64,000 nt of DNA from Pseudomonadota bacterium (GCA_023417315.1 JAEZFW010000057.1:4810-68809); one strand, 5' to 3'. Positions 40,722 through 50,630 are shown, counted from the first letter of the stretch. Notes: generated from the letters alone by a model not told the origin. Program-made: numbers and translations.

Positions 40722-42911
40722 ATGAGCGACGACCAGGTCAACATCGAAGTCAATGGCGTGCCCATGAAGGCGCGCAAGGGACAAATGATCATCCAAGTCA
40801 CGGATGCTCATGAAGTCTATGTGCCGCGCTTTTGCTATCACGAGAAGCTTGCGGTCGCTGCGAACTGCCGCATGTGCCTCGTTGAAGTCGAGAAGGCGCC
40901 CAAGCCGTTGCCTGCGTGTGCAACGCCGGTCGCCGAGGGCATGAAGGTCTTCACGAAGTCGCCGAAGGCCATCGCTGCACAGCGCGCAGTGATGGAATTC
41001 TTGCTCATCAATCATCCTCTCGATTGCCCGATCTGCGATCAGGGCGGTGAGTGCGAGCTGCAGGACTTGGCGCTGGGATTCGGGCGCGATATCTCGCGCT
41101 ACAGCGAGCGCAAACGGGTCGTCAAAGACAAGAACTTGGGCCCGCTCGTCTCCACCGACATGACGCGATGCATTCACTGCACGCGCTGCGTGCGCTTTAC
41201 GCAAGAGATTCAGGGGTTCCAGCAGCTTGGAACGGTGGGCCGTGGCGAGATGACCGAGATCGGTACCTTCATCGAGCGCAGCGTGGATCACGAGCTCTCG
41301 GCGAACATCATCGATCTTTGCCCTGTGGGCGCGCTCAACAACAAGCCCTATCGTTATCGCGCGCGCGCGTGGGAAATGACTCAGCATCCGCTCGTGTCTC
41401 CGCACGACAGCGTGGGCGCGAACATCTACGCGCACGTGCTGCGCGGGCGCATCATGCGCATCGTGCCGCGGCCCAACGAAGAGGTGAACGAGACTTGGAT
41501 CGCGGATCGCGATCGTTTCAGCTATCAAGGCATCTATAGCGAAGACCGTCTCATGAAGCCGCTCGTGCGCGAGAACGGGCTGTGGCAGGAGTCGGATTGG
41601 GAGAGTGCGCTGTCGCTCGCTGCCGAGCGCTTGGGCAAGGTGGCGAAGAATCAAGGCGGAGCTCAGATCGGAGCGATCGCTTCGCCGAGCTCGACACTCG
41701 AAGAGTTGTACCTGCTGGCCAAGCTGGCGCGCGGCTTGGGCAGCTCGAATCTGGATCATCGTTTACGGCGCAGCGATTTTCGCGACGAGGCGAGCGAGCC
41801 TTTATTCCCCGGACTCGGTTGCTCCATCGCGGATATCGAGCGCGCCGACTCCGTGCTCGTGATTGGCTCGAATCTGCGCGCAGAAGTGCCGCTCATTGCG
41901 CACCGTGTGCGCAAGGCGGCGGTGCGCGGTGCACGGATCTCTTTCGTCAACCCGGTGCGATATCCGTATCTCTTCCCAGTCGCTGGATATCTTGCGTCGA
42001 ACGGCCTCGAGATGTTCGATCATCTGGTGGCGATCGCTGCGGCTCACATCCGGTCTGCGGGCGGCAGCGCACCAGAGTCGATCGCAGCGCTCGTGGCCAA
42101 CGTGCAGCCATCCGATGCGCATGCGTCCGTCGCGCAGCAACTCACGTCGGGCGAGCGCCGCCACATACTGCTCGGCGCAATCGCTCAGCGCGATCCCGCG
42201 TTTGCGGATTTGCGCGTCGTCGCCGAAGCGCTTGCAAACGTGACGGGCTCGACGCTCGGTTACTTGTCCGACGGCGGTAACGCGGTTGGCGCGCACCTTG
42301 CCGGCGTCTTGCCCCATCGAGCGAGCGCGGGTCGTGCCATTCAAACACCTGGTATGAATCTGGCCGATATGTTCGCCGCTCGCCTGCGCGCGTACGTGAT
42401 CTTTGGTGCCATCGAGCCGTCGTTGGATATCGCCGTGCCCGGTGCGTTCGAGGCGTTGAAGGCGGCCGAGTGCGTGATCGCGCTGACGCCTTACGGCAGC
42501 GCGCGGGAGTTCGCAGACATCATTCTGCCGATTGGGACGTTTGCAGAGACATCCGGCACGTACGTCAACATGGAAGGACGTTGGCAAAGTGTTCCTGGGG
42601 CTGCGCGACCGCTTGGCGAAGCACGGCCGGGTTGGAAGGTGCTGCGCGTACTTGCCAATCTGTTGAATGTGTCGGGCTTCGAGTACACGAGCTCCGAGCA
42701 AATCACCGAAGAGCTCCAGAAGGAGATCGAGCACGCGCCTGAGTTCAAGCTCAAGAGCTCCGCTCGAACGCTGCAGTCGAAATTGGCTTTGAACGCCGCG
42801 GGTACGCAGCGTGACGTTCCGATCTATCAAGTCGACGCAATCGTTCGTCGCGCGATGTCCCTGCAAGAAACGCCGGCGGGTACGGAAGGGCGCCGAGGTC
42901 GAAGCGCATGA
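40722..42911 (+). CDS. nuoG: NADH-quinone oxidoreductase subunit G
   Basis: NuoG is the 75-kDa-type subunit with several Fe-S clusters and a molybdopterin-oxidoreductase-like C-terminal half. The product is 729 residues. N1b ligands are CYHEKLAVAANCRMCLVEV and LPACATPV, N5/N4 ligands are CPICDQGGECELQD, CIHCTRCVRF and DLCPVGAL. The extra N7 cluster motif seen in E. coli is absent. The start at 40722 (MSDDQVNIEVNG) is taken because the in-frame extension from 40641 is translated heptamer repeat. Confidence 0.97.
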   Translation: MSDDQVNIEVNGVPMKARKGQMIIQVTDAHEVYVPRFCYHEKLAVAANCRMCLVEVEKAPKPLPACATPVAEGMKVFTKSPKAIAAQRAVMEFLLINHPLDCPICDQGGECELQDLALGFGRDISRYSERKRVVKDKNLGPLVSTDMTRCIHCTRCVRFTQEIQGFQQLGTVGRGEMTEIGTFIERSVDHELSANIIDLCPVGALNNKPYRYRARAWEMTQHPLVSPHDSVGANIYAHVLRGRIMRIVPRPNEEVNETWIADRDRFSYQGIYSEDRLMKPLVRENGLWQESDWESALSLAAERLGKVAKNQGGAQIGAIASPSSTLEELYLLAKLARGLGSSNLDHRLRRSDFRDEASEPLFPGLGCSIADIERADSVLVIGSNLRAEVPLIAHRVRKAAVRGARISFVNPVRYPYLFPVAGYLASNGLEMFDHLVAIAAAHIRSAGGSAPESIAALVANVQPSDAHASVAQQLTSGERRHILLGAIAQRDPAFADLRVVAEALANVTGSTLGYLSDGGNAVGAHLAGVLPHRASAGRAIQTPGMNLADMFAARLRAYVIFGAIEPSLDIAVPGAFEALKAAECVIALTPYGSAREFADIILPIGTFAETSGTYVNMEGRWQSVPGAARPLGEARPGWKVLRVLANLLNVSGFEYTSSEQITEELQKEIEHAPEFKLKSSARTLQSKLALNAAGTQRDVPIYQVDAIVRRAMSLQETPAGTEGRRGRSA

Positions 42912-43975
42912 TCCCCGAGTTCGCCTCCAACTTGCTTGAATTCCTGCCGTATTGGGCCCAGGCCACCGTATGGTATGGCGTGATCGCGGTGATCCTGTTC
43001 ATCAGCGTCATTTTGACGATGGCCTTTCTGACGCTCATCGAGCGTCGCGTCATCGGATCGATCCAGGCGCGCATCGGTCCGAATCGCGTCGGCTTCCAAG
43101 GCATCGGGCAGCCCTTTGCGGACGTGCTCAAGCTGCTCGTGAAAGAGATCGTCATCCCCTCGAGCGCAAGCAAGCTTCTATTCGTGATTGCGCCGCTCCT
43201 CGCGTTGATCCCTGCGCTGTGCACGTGGGCTGTCGTGCCATTCGCGCCTGGGTTCACCGTCGCGGATATCGATGCAGGGCTTCTCTACATCTTGGCGCTG
43301 ACCTCCGCGGGGGTGTACGGCGTGATCCTTGCGGGATGGGCCGCGAATTCCAAGTACGCATTCCTCGGCGCGATGCGTGCAGCCGCGCAGATGGTGGCGT
43401 ATGAGATCGCGATGGGATTCGCGCTCGTCGGTGTGGTCATGGCTGCAGGATCGCTGAATCTCGGCGCGATCATCGAAGCGCAGAGCGGCGGACCGCTGAG
43501 CTACTTCTTCTGGTGGCTCCTGCCATTGTTCGTTGTCTACTTCATCTCGGGGATCGCGGAGACGAACCGTGCGCCGTTCGACGTCGTCGAGGGTGAATCG
43601 GAAATCGTCGCAGGATTCCACGTCGAGTACTCGGGCATGGCGTTCGCCGTGTTCTTCGTGGCCGAGTACGTGAACATGATCCTCATCTCGGCGCTCACCT
43701 CGATCTTCTTCTTCGGCGGTTGGCTGTCGCCGCTCGAAGGTTACCCGTTGCCGAGCTGGCTTGCGTGGCTCGCCGCGCCGAGTTTCTTGTGGCTCTTCAT
43801 CAAGATCTGGTTCTTCTTGTTCTGCTTCTTGTGGTTCCGCGCGACGTTTCCGCGTTATCGATATGACCAGATCATGCGGCTTGGCTGGAAGATCTTCATT
43901 CCAGTAACGCTCGTTTGGATCGTCGTCGAGGGCATCCTCTGGTACTACCAGGTTGGCCCTTGGGCGACTTCTTGA
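42908..43975 (+). CDS. nuoH: NADH-quinone oxidoreductase subunit H
   Basis: NuoH is the membrane subunit forming most of the quinone chamber, with eight or nine helices. The product is 355 residues. Conserved loops are TLIERRVIGSIQARIGPNRVGFQGIGQPFADVLKLLVKE and ISGIAETNRAPFDVVEGESEIVAGFHVEYSGM. It overlaps the nuoG stop as ATGA. Confidence 0.98.
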   Translation: MIPEFASNLLEFLPYWAQATVWYGVIAVILFISVILTMAFLTLIERRVIGSIQARIGPNRVGFQGIGQPFADVLKLLVKEIVIPSSASKLLFVIAPLLALIPALCTWAVVPFAPGFTVADIDAGLLYILALTSAGVYGVILAGWAANSKYAFLGAMRAAAQMVAYEIAMGFALVGVVMAAGSLNLGAIIEAQSGGPLSYFFWWLLPLFVVYFISGIAETNRAPFDVVEGESEIVAGFHVEYSGMAFAVFFVAEYVNMILISALTSIFFFGGWLSPLEGYPLPSWLAWLAAPSFLWLFIKIWFFLFCFLWFRATFPRYRYDQIMRLGWKIFIPVTLVWIVVEGILWYYQVGPWATS

Positions 43976-43985
43976 AGGTAATCCG

Positions 43986-44477
43986 ATGAAAACGCCTGCG
44001 AGCTTCTTCAAAACATTCTTTCTGACCGAGCTCATCGTCGGCTTGGCGGTGACCTTTCGCCAGTTCGCCTTCCGCCCGAACGTCACGATTCAATATCCCG
44101 AGGAGAAGACGCCGCAATCGCCGCGCTATCGCGGCCTGCATGCACAACGTCGCTATCCGAACGGGCAAGAGCGTTGCATCGCATGCAAGCTCTGCGAAGC
44201 CGTATGTCCAGCGCTCGCGATCACGATCGAATCCGATGTCGCCGCGGACGGCACCCGTCGCACAACACGCTATGACATCGATCTCTTCAAATGCATTTTC
44301 TGCGGATTCTGCGAGGAGGCCTGTCCCGTCGATGCCATCGTCGAGACTCGCATTCACGAGTACCACATGGAGAACCGTGGCGAGAACATCATGACCAAGG
44401 ACAAGCTCCTTGCGATCGGTGATCGCTACGAGGCAATGATTGCCGCCGACAAAGCGGCGGATGCACGGTATAGATAG
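43986..44477 (+). CDS. nuoI: NADH-quinone oxidoreductase subunit I
   Basis: NuoI is a ferredoxin-like subunit with two [4Fe-4S] clusters (N6a, N6b), 163 residues long. Ligand motifs are CIACKLCEAVCP and CIFCGFCEEACP. The N-terminal amphipathic segment SFFKTFFLTELIVGLAVTFRQF attaches it to the membrane arm. The start at 43986 follows a GAAGGTAA ribosome site and lies 10 bases after the nuoH stop. Confidence 0.98.
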   Translation: MKTPASFFKTFFLTELIVGLAVTFRQFAFRPNVTIQYPEEKTPQSPRYRGLHAQRRYPNGQERCIACKLCEAVCPALAITIESDVAADGTRRTTRYDIDLFKCIFCGFCEEACPVDAIVETRIHEYHMENRGENIMTKDKLLAIGDRYEAMIAADKAADARYR

Positions 44478-44481
44478 CGCC

Positions 44482-45093
44482 ATGACGCTGACAGAAATCC
44501 TCTTCTACGCCTTCTCGGGGGTGCTCCTGATCGCGGCCATTGGCGTGATCACCTCGCGCAATCCCGTTCACGCGGCCTTGTTCTTGGTGCTCGCGTTCTT
44601 CAACAGCGCAGTCCTTTGGTTGCTGATGGAAGCAGAGTTCCTCGCCATCGTGCTCGTGCTGGTTTACGTGGGCGCGGTGATGGTGCTCTTTCTCTTCGTC
44701 GTGATGATGCTCGACATCAACATCGCCCAGATGCGCGAAGGTTTCACGCGCTATGCGCCGCTTGGGATCATCGTGGCGCTCCTCGTCGTGGCGGAAATCG
44801 GCAGCGTCATCTGGGTCAAGAACCTGGGCGTCGAGCCGACCCCTGCAGCGGTCATTGCAACGAACGTCGAGGGTTATAGCAACACGCGCGCGCTCGGCGA
44901 GCTCCTGTACACGCAGTATCTTTATCCGTTCGAGCTGGCAGCGATGTTATTGCTACTCGCCATCATTGCCGCGATCACGCTCACCATGCGCCAACGTCGC
45001 GGCGCTAAGCAGCAAGATATCGCGGCACAGGTTTCCGTGCGCGCGCAAGACCGTATACGCCTCGTGAAGATGGAGGCGGAGAAGGACGCATGA
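44482..45093 (+). CDS. nuoJ: NADH-quinone oxidoreductase subunit J
   Basis: NuoJ is an integral membrane subunit of 203 residues with five predicted helices. The conserved LVYVGAVMVLFLFVVMML includes the TM3 pi-bulge region important in coupling. The C-terminal tail is basic. It begins 4 bases after the nuoI stop and overlaps nuoK by four bases (ATGA). Confidence 0.97.
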   Translation: MTLTEILFYAFSGVLLIAAIGVITSRNPVHAALFLVLAFFNSAVLWLLMEAEFLAIVLVLVYVGAVMVLFLFVVMMLDINIAQMREGFTRYAPLGIIVALLVVAEIGSVIWVKNLGVEPTPAAVIATNVEGYSNTRALGELLYTQYLYPFELAAMLLLLAIIAAITLTMRQRRGAKQQDIAAQVSVRAQDRIRLVKMEAEKDA

Positions 45094-45395
45094 TCCAGCT
45101 CGAATTCGTATTGATGCTGGCGGGCTTGCTGTTCGCGCTGAGCGTGGCCGGCATTTTCTTGAACCGCAAGAACGTGATCCTCCTGCTGATGTGCATCGAG
45201 CTCATGCTCCTTGCCGTCAATTTCAACTTCATCGCCTTCGCGCGTCAGCTCGGTGATCTGCACGGACAGATCTACGTGTTCTTCATCATGACGGTTGCGG
45301 CCGCGGAGGCGGCGATTGGTCTTGCCATCCTCGTGGTCCTATTCCGCGAGAAGAAGAGCATCAACGTCGAAGAATTGGATGAAATGAAAGGCTAA
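45090..45395 (+). CDS. nuoK: NADH-quinone oxidoreductase subunit K
   Basis: NuoK is a small proton-channel subunit of 101 residues with three helices. The conserved membrane Glu residues lie in LLMCIELMLLAVNFNF and TVAAAEAAIGLAILV. The gap to nuoL (123 bases) is the largest inside the nuo operon apart from nuoF-nuoG, and it holds an inverted heptamer repeat. Confidence 0.98.
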   Translation: MIQLEFVLMLAGLLFALSVAGIFLNRKNVILLLMCIELMLLAVNFNFIAFARQLGDLHGQIYVFFIMTVAAAEAAIGLAILVVLFREKKSINVEELDEMKG

Positions 45396-45397
45396 CG

Positions 45398-45508
45398 CGG
45401 TGAACAGCGAACGGCGGACAGCGGACGGTGTAAGAAATGGAGGGCTCGGCTCTTCCTCGTCTTCGCGTCGCATCACCGTCCGCCGTCCGCCGTCCGCCAT
45501 TCACCAAG
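45398..45508. repeat. Inverted heptamer-period repeat between nuoK and nuoL
   Basis: Left arm 45399-45430 (units GAACGGC, GGACAGC, GGACGGT) and right arm 45474-45505 (units GCCGTCC) are reverse complements at 28 of 32 positions, with a 43-base spacer. The left arm starts 3 bases after the nuoK stop; the right arm ends 13 bases before the nuoL GTG. Confidence 0.9.
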
Positions 45509-45518
45509 AAGATCTGCT

Positions 45519-47570
45519 GTGATTCAACAATCGGTTCTACTCACTATCGTTCTCGCGCCACTCATCGCCGCGATCTTGGCAGGATTGCTTGGCCGGGTCA
45601 TCGGTCGCGTGGGCGCGCATACCGTGACGATTGCGGGGGTGGGCATCTCGTTCGCTTTGTCGGCGTATGTGCTGAAGCTGATTCTCGTGGATGGCGCGCC
45701 TGTAGTGAACGAGTCGGTGTACACGTGGCTCGTCAGCGACGGGATCCGCATGGAGGTGGGCTTCCTCGTCGATCGACTGACTGCATTGATGATGGTCGTC
45801 GTCACGTTCGTGTCGCTGTGCGTGCACGTGTACACGATCGGCTACATGCACGACGATCCTGGCTACCAGCGGTTCTTCTCATACATCTCGCTGTTTACCT
45901 TCTCGATGCTGATGCTCGTGATGGCGAATAACTTCCTGCAGCTGTTTTTCGGTTGGGAAGCGGTCGGCTTGGTGTCTTACTTGCTGATCGGGTTCTGGTA
46001 CACGAGGCCCTCGGCGATCTTCGCGAACCTCAAGGCATTCCTCGTCAACCGCGTGGGCGATTTTGGATTCGTGCTCGGTATCGCAGGCGTCGTGTACTTC
46101 ACCGGCTCGCTCGATTATCAAACGGTATTCGGAATGCGCGAAGCCATCGCCGCGAATACGTTGCAAATCATTCCTGGCGTCGAATGGCAGGCGATCACGG
46201 TCGTCTGCATTCTGCTGTTCATCGGTGCAATGGGTAAGTCTGCTCAGGTACCGCTGCACGTGTGGTTGCCGGACTCCATGGAAGGTCCGACGCCAATCTC
46301 CGCGTTGATCCACGCGGCGACGATGGTGACGGCCGGCATCTTCATGGTGGCACGCATGTCGCCGCTGTTCGAGCTGTCGGAAGTGGCGCTCTCGACCGTG
46401 CTGGTCATCGGTGCAACGACGGCGTTCTTCATGGGCCTACTCGGCATGGTGAACAACGACATCAAACGGGTGGTCGCCTATTCGACGCTCTCGCAGCTTG
46501 GCTACATGACCGTCGCGCTCGGTGTGTCTGCGTACAGCGCAGCCATTTTCCATCTCATGACGCACGCCTTCTTCAAGGCGCTGCTGTTCCTCGCTGCGGG
46601 CTCCGTGATCATCGGGATGCATCACGAGCAGGATATGCGAAAGATGGGCGGACTGAAGAAATACATGCCGATCACGTACTGGACGGCACTCATCGGATCG
46701 CTCGCGCTGATTGCTGTCCCAGGCACATCAGGATTCTTCTCCAAGGATGCAATCATCGTTGCGACCGGTGCTTCGCACATTCCTGGCGCCACCTATGCGT
46801 ATTGGTGTGTGCTGCTCGGCGTATTCATCACGGCGTTCTACAGTTTCCGTCTCGTCTTCATGACGTTCCATGGCAAGGAAAGATTTGCGCAGGCGAGCCA
46901 CCATGAACACGCGGCGCATGAGAGTACGCATGTGCATACGGATAGCGACGCTGGCCACGAGCCGGATGTGAGTGCGCGTCACGATCATGGCGCTCACACC
47001 CCGCACGAGAGTCCCTGGGTGGTGACGGTGCCGTTGATCTTGCTCGCGGTGCCTTCACTTCTGATCGGATGGTTCACCGTGCAGACTGTGCTGTTTGGAG
47101 ATTACTTCGGTAATGCCATCGTGGTGCACGACGCTCACGATACCGTCGGTCATGTCGCCGAGGAATTCCATGGCTCGGCCGCCTTCTCCTTACACGCGTT
47201 CCTCACCGCGCCGTTTTGGTTGATGGCGGCGGGTGTGGCGACGGCATGGTTCCTGTACATCAAACGTCCGGATCTACCCGGCAAGATCGCGGAACGGTTA
47301 GCGCCGTTGTACAGGCTACTCGCCAATAAGTTCTACTTCGACGAGATCTATCAATTCTTATTCGCTCGCGGCAGCCGGCGTCTCGGTACCGTGTTGTGGC
47401 GCGCGGGCGATGCCGCTCTGATCGACGGGGCGCTCGTCAACGGTTCGGCGCAAGTCGTCGGATGGTTCTCCGGCGTGCTGCGTCGCCTGCAATCGGGTTA
47501 TCTCTATCACTACGCGTTCGCGATGATCATCGGGCTGTCAGCACTGCTGGCCTGGTACGTGCTGCGCTAA
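45519..47570 (+). CDS. nuoL: NADH-quinone oxidoreductase subunit L
   Basis: NuoL is the distal antiporter-like proton-pumping subunit with the long lateral helix. The product is 683 residues from a GTG start. Core motifs are FFGWEAVGLVSYLLIGFW, VPLHVWLPDSMEGPTPISALIHAATMVTAG and KRVVAYSTLSQLGYM. A soluble loop near residues 455-495 is unusually rich in His (SHHEHAAHESTHVHTDSD and RHDHGAHTPHE), a feature seen in many proteobacterial NuoL. The ribosome site is weak. Confidence 0.98.
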   Translation: MIQQSVLLTIVLAPLIAAILAGLLGRVIGRVGAHTVTIAGVGISFALSAYVLKLILVDGAPVVNESVYTWLVSDGIRMEVGFLVDRLTALMMVVVTFVSLCVHVYTIGYMHDDPGYQRFFSYISLFTFSMLMLVMANNFLQLFFGWEAVGLVSYLLIGFWYTRPSAIFANLKAFLVNRVGDFGFVLGIAGVVYFTGSLDYQTVFGMREAIAANTLQIIPGVEWQAITVVCILLFIGAMGKSAQVPLHVWLPDSMEGPTPISALIHAATMVTAGIFMVARMSPLFELSEVALSTVLVIGATTAFFMGLLGMVNNDIKRVVAYSTLSQLGYMTVALGVSAYSAAIFHLMTHAFFKALLFLAAGSVIIGMHHEQDMRKMGGLKKYMPITYWTALIGSLALIAVPGTSGFFSKDAIIVATGASHIPGATYAYWCVLLGVFITAFYSFRLVFMTFHGKERFAQASHHEHAAHESTHVHTDSDAGHEPDVSARHDHGAHTPHESPWVVTVPLILLAVPSLLIGWFTVQTVLFGDYFGNAIVVHDAHDTVGHVAEEFHGSAAFSLHAFLTAPFWLMAAGVATAWFLYIKRPDLPGKIAERLAPLYRLLANKFYFDEIYQFLFARGSRRLGTVLWRAGDAALIDGALVNGSAQVVGWFSGVLRRLQSGYLYHYAFAMIIGLSALLAWYVLR

Positions 47571-47580
47571 CCAACAACGA

Positions 47581-49116
47581 ATGACTATGCAGTTCGATTG
47601 GCCGATCCTAAGTGTGCTCATCTGGCTGCCCATCGCGGGTGGTCTCGTCACGCTCGCCTTGGGCGAGCGGGGCATCGGTCTTGGCCGTTGGGTGTCGCTC
47701 ATCACGACCGCTGTCACGTTTGGGCTCTCGACGTTGCTCTGGGCGAATTTTGATTCGTCCACCGCGCAAATGCAGTTTGTGGAGGAGTTGGCGTGGATCC
47801 CGGCCTTCAATGCTTTGTATGCGTTGGGGGTCGATGGCATCTCGATGCCGCTCATCATCTTGACCACGTTCATCACGCCGCTCGTCGTCATCGCCGGGTG
47901 GGCAGTGATCGAGAAGAAGCCGGCTCAGTACTTCGCATCGTTCCTGATCCTCGAGGGATTGATGGTCGGCGTGTTCGCGTCCCTCGACTCGCTGCTGTTC
48001 TACGTGTTCTGGGAAGCGATGCTGATTCCGATGTTCATCATCATCGGCGTCTGGGGCGGACCGCGGCGCGTGTACGCGACGATGAAGTTCTTCTTGTACA
48101 CGTTCTTGGGCTCGGTGCTGATGCTCGTGTCGCTCATCTACCTGTATGTGCAATCCTGCGATGCGGGGCAGTGCAGCTACATGATCGCGGACTTCCAACG
48201 GCTGCCGATTGGGCTCAACGAGCAGATCCTCATCTTCATCGCGTTCTTTCTTGCGTTCGCAGTGAAGGTGCCGATGTGGCCGGTGCATACCTGGTTACCT
48301 GATGCACACGTCGAGGCCCCGACGGGCGGATCCGTGATTCTGGCCGCCATCATGCTGAAGATGGGCGGCTACGGCTTCCTGCGTTTCTCCCTTCCGATTA
48401 CACCCGATGCGAGCGCGACACTGGATTGGCTCGTCATTTCGCTCTCGCTGATCGCGGTGGTCTACATCGGCTACGTCGCGCTCGTGCAGCACGACATGAA
48501 GAAGCTGATCGCGTATTCCTCGGTCGCACATATGGGCTTCGTCACGTTGGGGTCGTTCCTCGCGTTCGAGCTGCTGCGCGTGAATGGCGATGTGCGTGGC
48601 GCGGCAATGGGCATCGACGGTGCCATGGTGCAGATGATTTCCCACGGTCTGGTCTCGGGAGCGATGTTCTTCTGTGTCGGTGTGCTCTACGACCGGGTCC
48701 ACAGCCGCGAGATCGGCGCGTATGGCGGCGTCGTGAATACGATGCCGATCTTCGCGACGTTTGCGGTGTTGTTCGCCATGGCGAACTCCGGATTGCCCGC
48801 GACCTCGGGATTCGTCGGCGAGTTCTTGGTGATCCTGGCGAGCTTCCGAGCTGATTTCTGGTATGCCTTCTTGGCGGCGATCACCTTGATCTTAGGTGCC
48901 GCCTACACGTTGTGGCTGGTGAAGCGCGTCATCTTTGGGGCCGTAGCGAATGAGCATGTCGCTGCACTGAAAGATGTGAATGGCCGTGAATTCTTCGTGC
49001 TTGGCGTGCTTGCCATCGCTGTCCTGCTGCTGGGCGTGTGGCCCGCGCCGTTGCTCGACGTCATGCGACCGACGATCGAGAATCTCGTCCAACACATCAC
49101 CGTCTCCAAACTCTGA
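47581..49116 (+). CDS. nuoM: NADH-quinone oxidoreductase subunit M
   Basis: NuoM is an antiporter-like proton-pumping membrane subunit of 511 residues. Key charged residues are in FYVFWEAMLIPMFIIIGVWGG (Glu), VPMWPVHTWLPDAHVEAPTGGSVILAAIMLKMGGYG (Lys), and KKLIAYSSVAHMGFV. It starts 10 bases after the nuoL stop; a second ATG two codons later is an equally possible start. Confidence 0.98.
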   Translation: MTMQFDWPILSVLIWLPIAGGLVTLALGERGIGLGRWVSLITTAVTFGLSTLLWANFDSSTAQMQFVEELAWIPAFNALYALGVDGISMPLIILTTFITPLVVIAGWAVIEKKPAQYFASFLILEGLMVGVFASLDSLLFYVFWEAMLIPMFIIIGVWGGPRRVYATMKFFLYTFLGSVLMLVSLIYLYVQSCDAGQCSYMIADFQRLPIGLNEQILIFIAFFLAFAVKVPMWPVHTWLPDAHVEAPTGGSVILAAIMLKMGGYGFLRFSLPITPDASATLDWLVISLSLIAVVYIGYVALVQHDMKKLIAYSSVAHMGFVTLGSFLAFELLRVNGDVRGAAMGIDGAMVQMISHGLVSGAMFFCVGVLYDRVHSREIGAYGGVVNTMPIFATFAVLFAMANSGLPATSGFVGEFLVILASFRADFWYAFLAAITLILGAAYTLWLVKRVIFGAVANEHVAALKDVNGREFFVLGVLAIAVLLLGVWPAPLLDVMRPTIENLVQHITVSKL

Positions 49117-49124
49117 GCGCATCG

Positions 49125-50564
49125 ATGCAGTCTATGTTCGCGAATTCGGGAATGCAGGTCGCCGCCGCTGAGATGTTCCTCGCGGCTGCCATTTGCGTCG
49201 TTCTGCTCGTAGACGTGTTTCTGAGCAATCGCACGCGTTGGATCACCTACGCGCTCTCGCTGCTGTCTCTCGTCGGTTGTGCATGGATGACGCTGACGTA
49301 TGGCGTGAGCGAACGCGTCCACGCGTTCGACGGCATGTTCGTTGCGGATCCCATGGGCGATCTGCTGAAGCTGTTTTCCTACGGCACGGTTGCGGTTTCG
49401 TTCATCTACTCGCGCGAGTATCTACAGCGTCGCGGCTTGTTCAAAGGCGAGTATTTCTTGTTGGGCTTGGTCGCGTTGCTCGGGATCATGGTGATGATCT
49501 CGGCTGGCAATTTGCTGACTGTTTACCTCGGTGTGGAGTTGTTGTCTCTGTCGTTGTACGCCATGGTCGCCTTCGATCGCGATTCGGGGGTCGCCGCGGA
49601 ATCCGCAATGAAGTACTTCGTGCTCGGAGCCATCTCCTCCGGCATGTTGCTGTACGGATTCTCGATCATTTACGGGATTGCCGGCACCCTGCAGATCGAC
49701 GAGCTTGCCGTGGAGTTGCGCGGAGTGGGCGCGCACATCGGCCTCATCTTCGCGCTCGTGTTCATCATTGCCGGCGTGGCGTTCAAGTTCGGCGCGGTGC
49801 CGTTCCACATGTGGGTGCCGGACGTCTATCACGGCGCGCCCACACCCGTGACGCTGTTCATCGGCGCGGCGCCAAAGATTTCGTCGTTCGTGTTGGCGGT
49901 ACGCGTGCTAGCCGAAGGTTTGGATTCGCTCGTTGCCAACTGGCAGGACATGCTCATTGTCATCTCTGTGCTGTCGATGGCGATCGGGAACATCGTTGCG
50001 ATCGCGCAGACCAATCTCAAACGCATGCTCGCCTATTCGACGATCTCGCACGTCGGCTTCATCCTGCTCGGTATCTTGGCGGGGACCAACGACGGCTATC
50101 GCGCGGCGATGTACTACACGTTTGCGTACGTCATCATGAGCGTGGGCTCATTCGGCATGATCCTTTTACTCGCACGTGAGGGCTTCGAAGCGGATCGGAT
50201 CGAGGACTTCCGTGGGCTCAATCGAAAAAGCCCGTGGTTTGCAGCGATCATGTTGATGCTGATGTTCAGTACCGCGGGTGTGCCGCCGTTCATCGGTTTC
50301 TGGGCTAAGTTGGAAGTGCTCGCCGCTGTCGTGGATGTCGGCTTGGCTTGGCTCGCGGCCGTGGCGGTGTTGTTCTCGGTGATCGGCGCCTTCTATTACC
50401 TACGCGTCGTGAAAGTGATGTACTTCGATGAGCCGGTCGACACCACGACAATCCAGGCGGGCGGCACGCTGCGCGCCGTACTCAGCTTGAACGGCTTGGC
50501 TGTGCTGGTGCTTGGAATTGCGCCCTCTATCCTGATCGAGCTGTGCGCGCGGGCTCTGCCGTAA
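49125..50564 (+). CDS. nuoN: NADH-quinone oxidoreductase subunit N
   Basis: NuoN is the third antiporter-like proton-pumping subunit and last gene of the nuo operon, 479 residues. Motifs are YLGVELLSLSLYAMVAFDR (Glu), FKFGAVPFHMWVPDVYHGAPTPVTLFIGAAPK (Lys), and LKRMLAYSTISHVGFILLG. The ATG at 49125 lies 8 bases after the nuoM stop; the longer reading from 49038 overlaps nuoM. Confidence 0.98.
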   Translation: MQSMFANSGMQVAAAEMFLAAAICVVLLVDVFLSNRTRWITYALSLLSLVGCAWMTLTYGVSERVHAFDGMFVADPMGDLLKLFSYGTVAVSFIYSREYLQRRGLFKGEYFLLGLVALLGIMVMISAGNLLTVYLGVELLSLSLYAMVAFDRDSGVAAESAMKYFVLGAISSGMLLYGFSIIYGIAGTLQIDELAVELRGVGAHIGLIFALVFIIAGVAFKFGAVPFHMWVPDVYHGAPTPVTLFIGAAPKISSFVLAVRVLAEGLDSLVANWQDMLIVISVLSMAIGNIVAIAQTNLKRMLAYSTISHVGFILLGILAGTNDGYRAAMYYTFAYVIMSVGSFGMILLLAREGFEADRIEDFRGLNRKSPWFAAIMLMLMFSTAGVPPFIGFWAKLEVLAAVVDVGLAWLAAVAVLFSVIGAFYYLRVVKVMYFDEPVDTTTIQAGGTLRAVLSLNGLAVLVLGIAPSILIELCARALP

Positions 50565-50630
50565 GTCCATCGTTTCGGTAGCAGAGCGCCGCCCGCGCCG
50601 TAGCCAGGCGATCCCCGCGCGAAACCTTCC

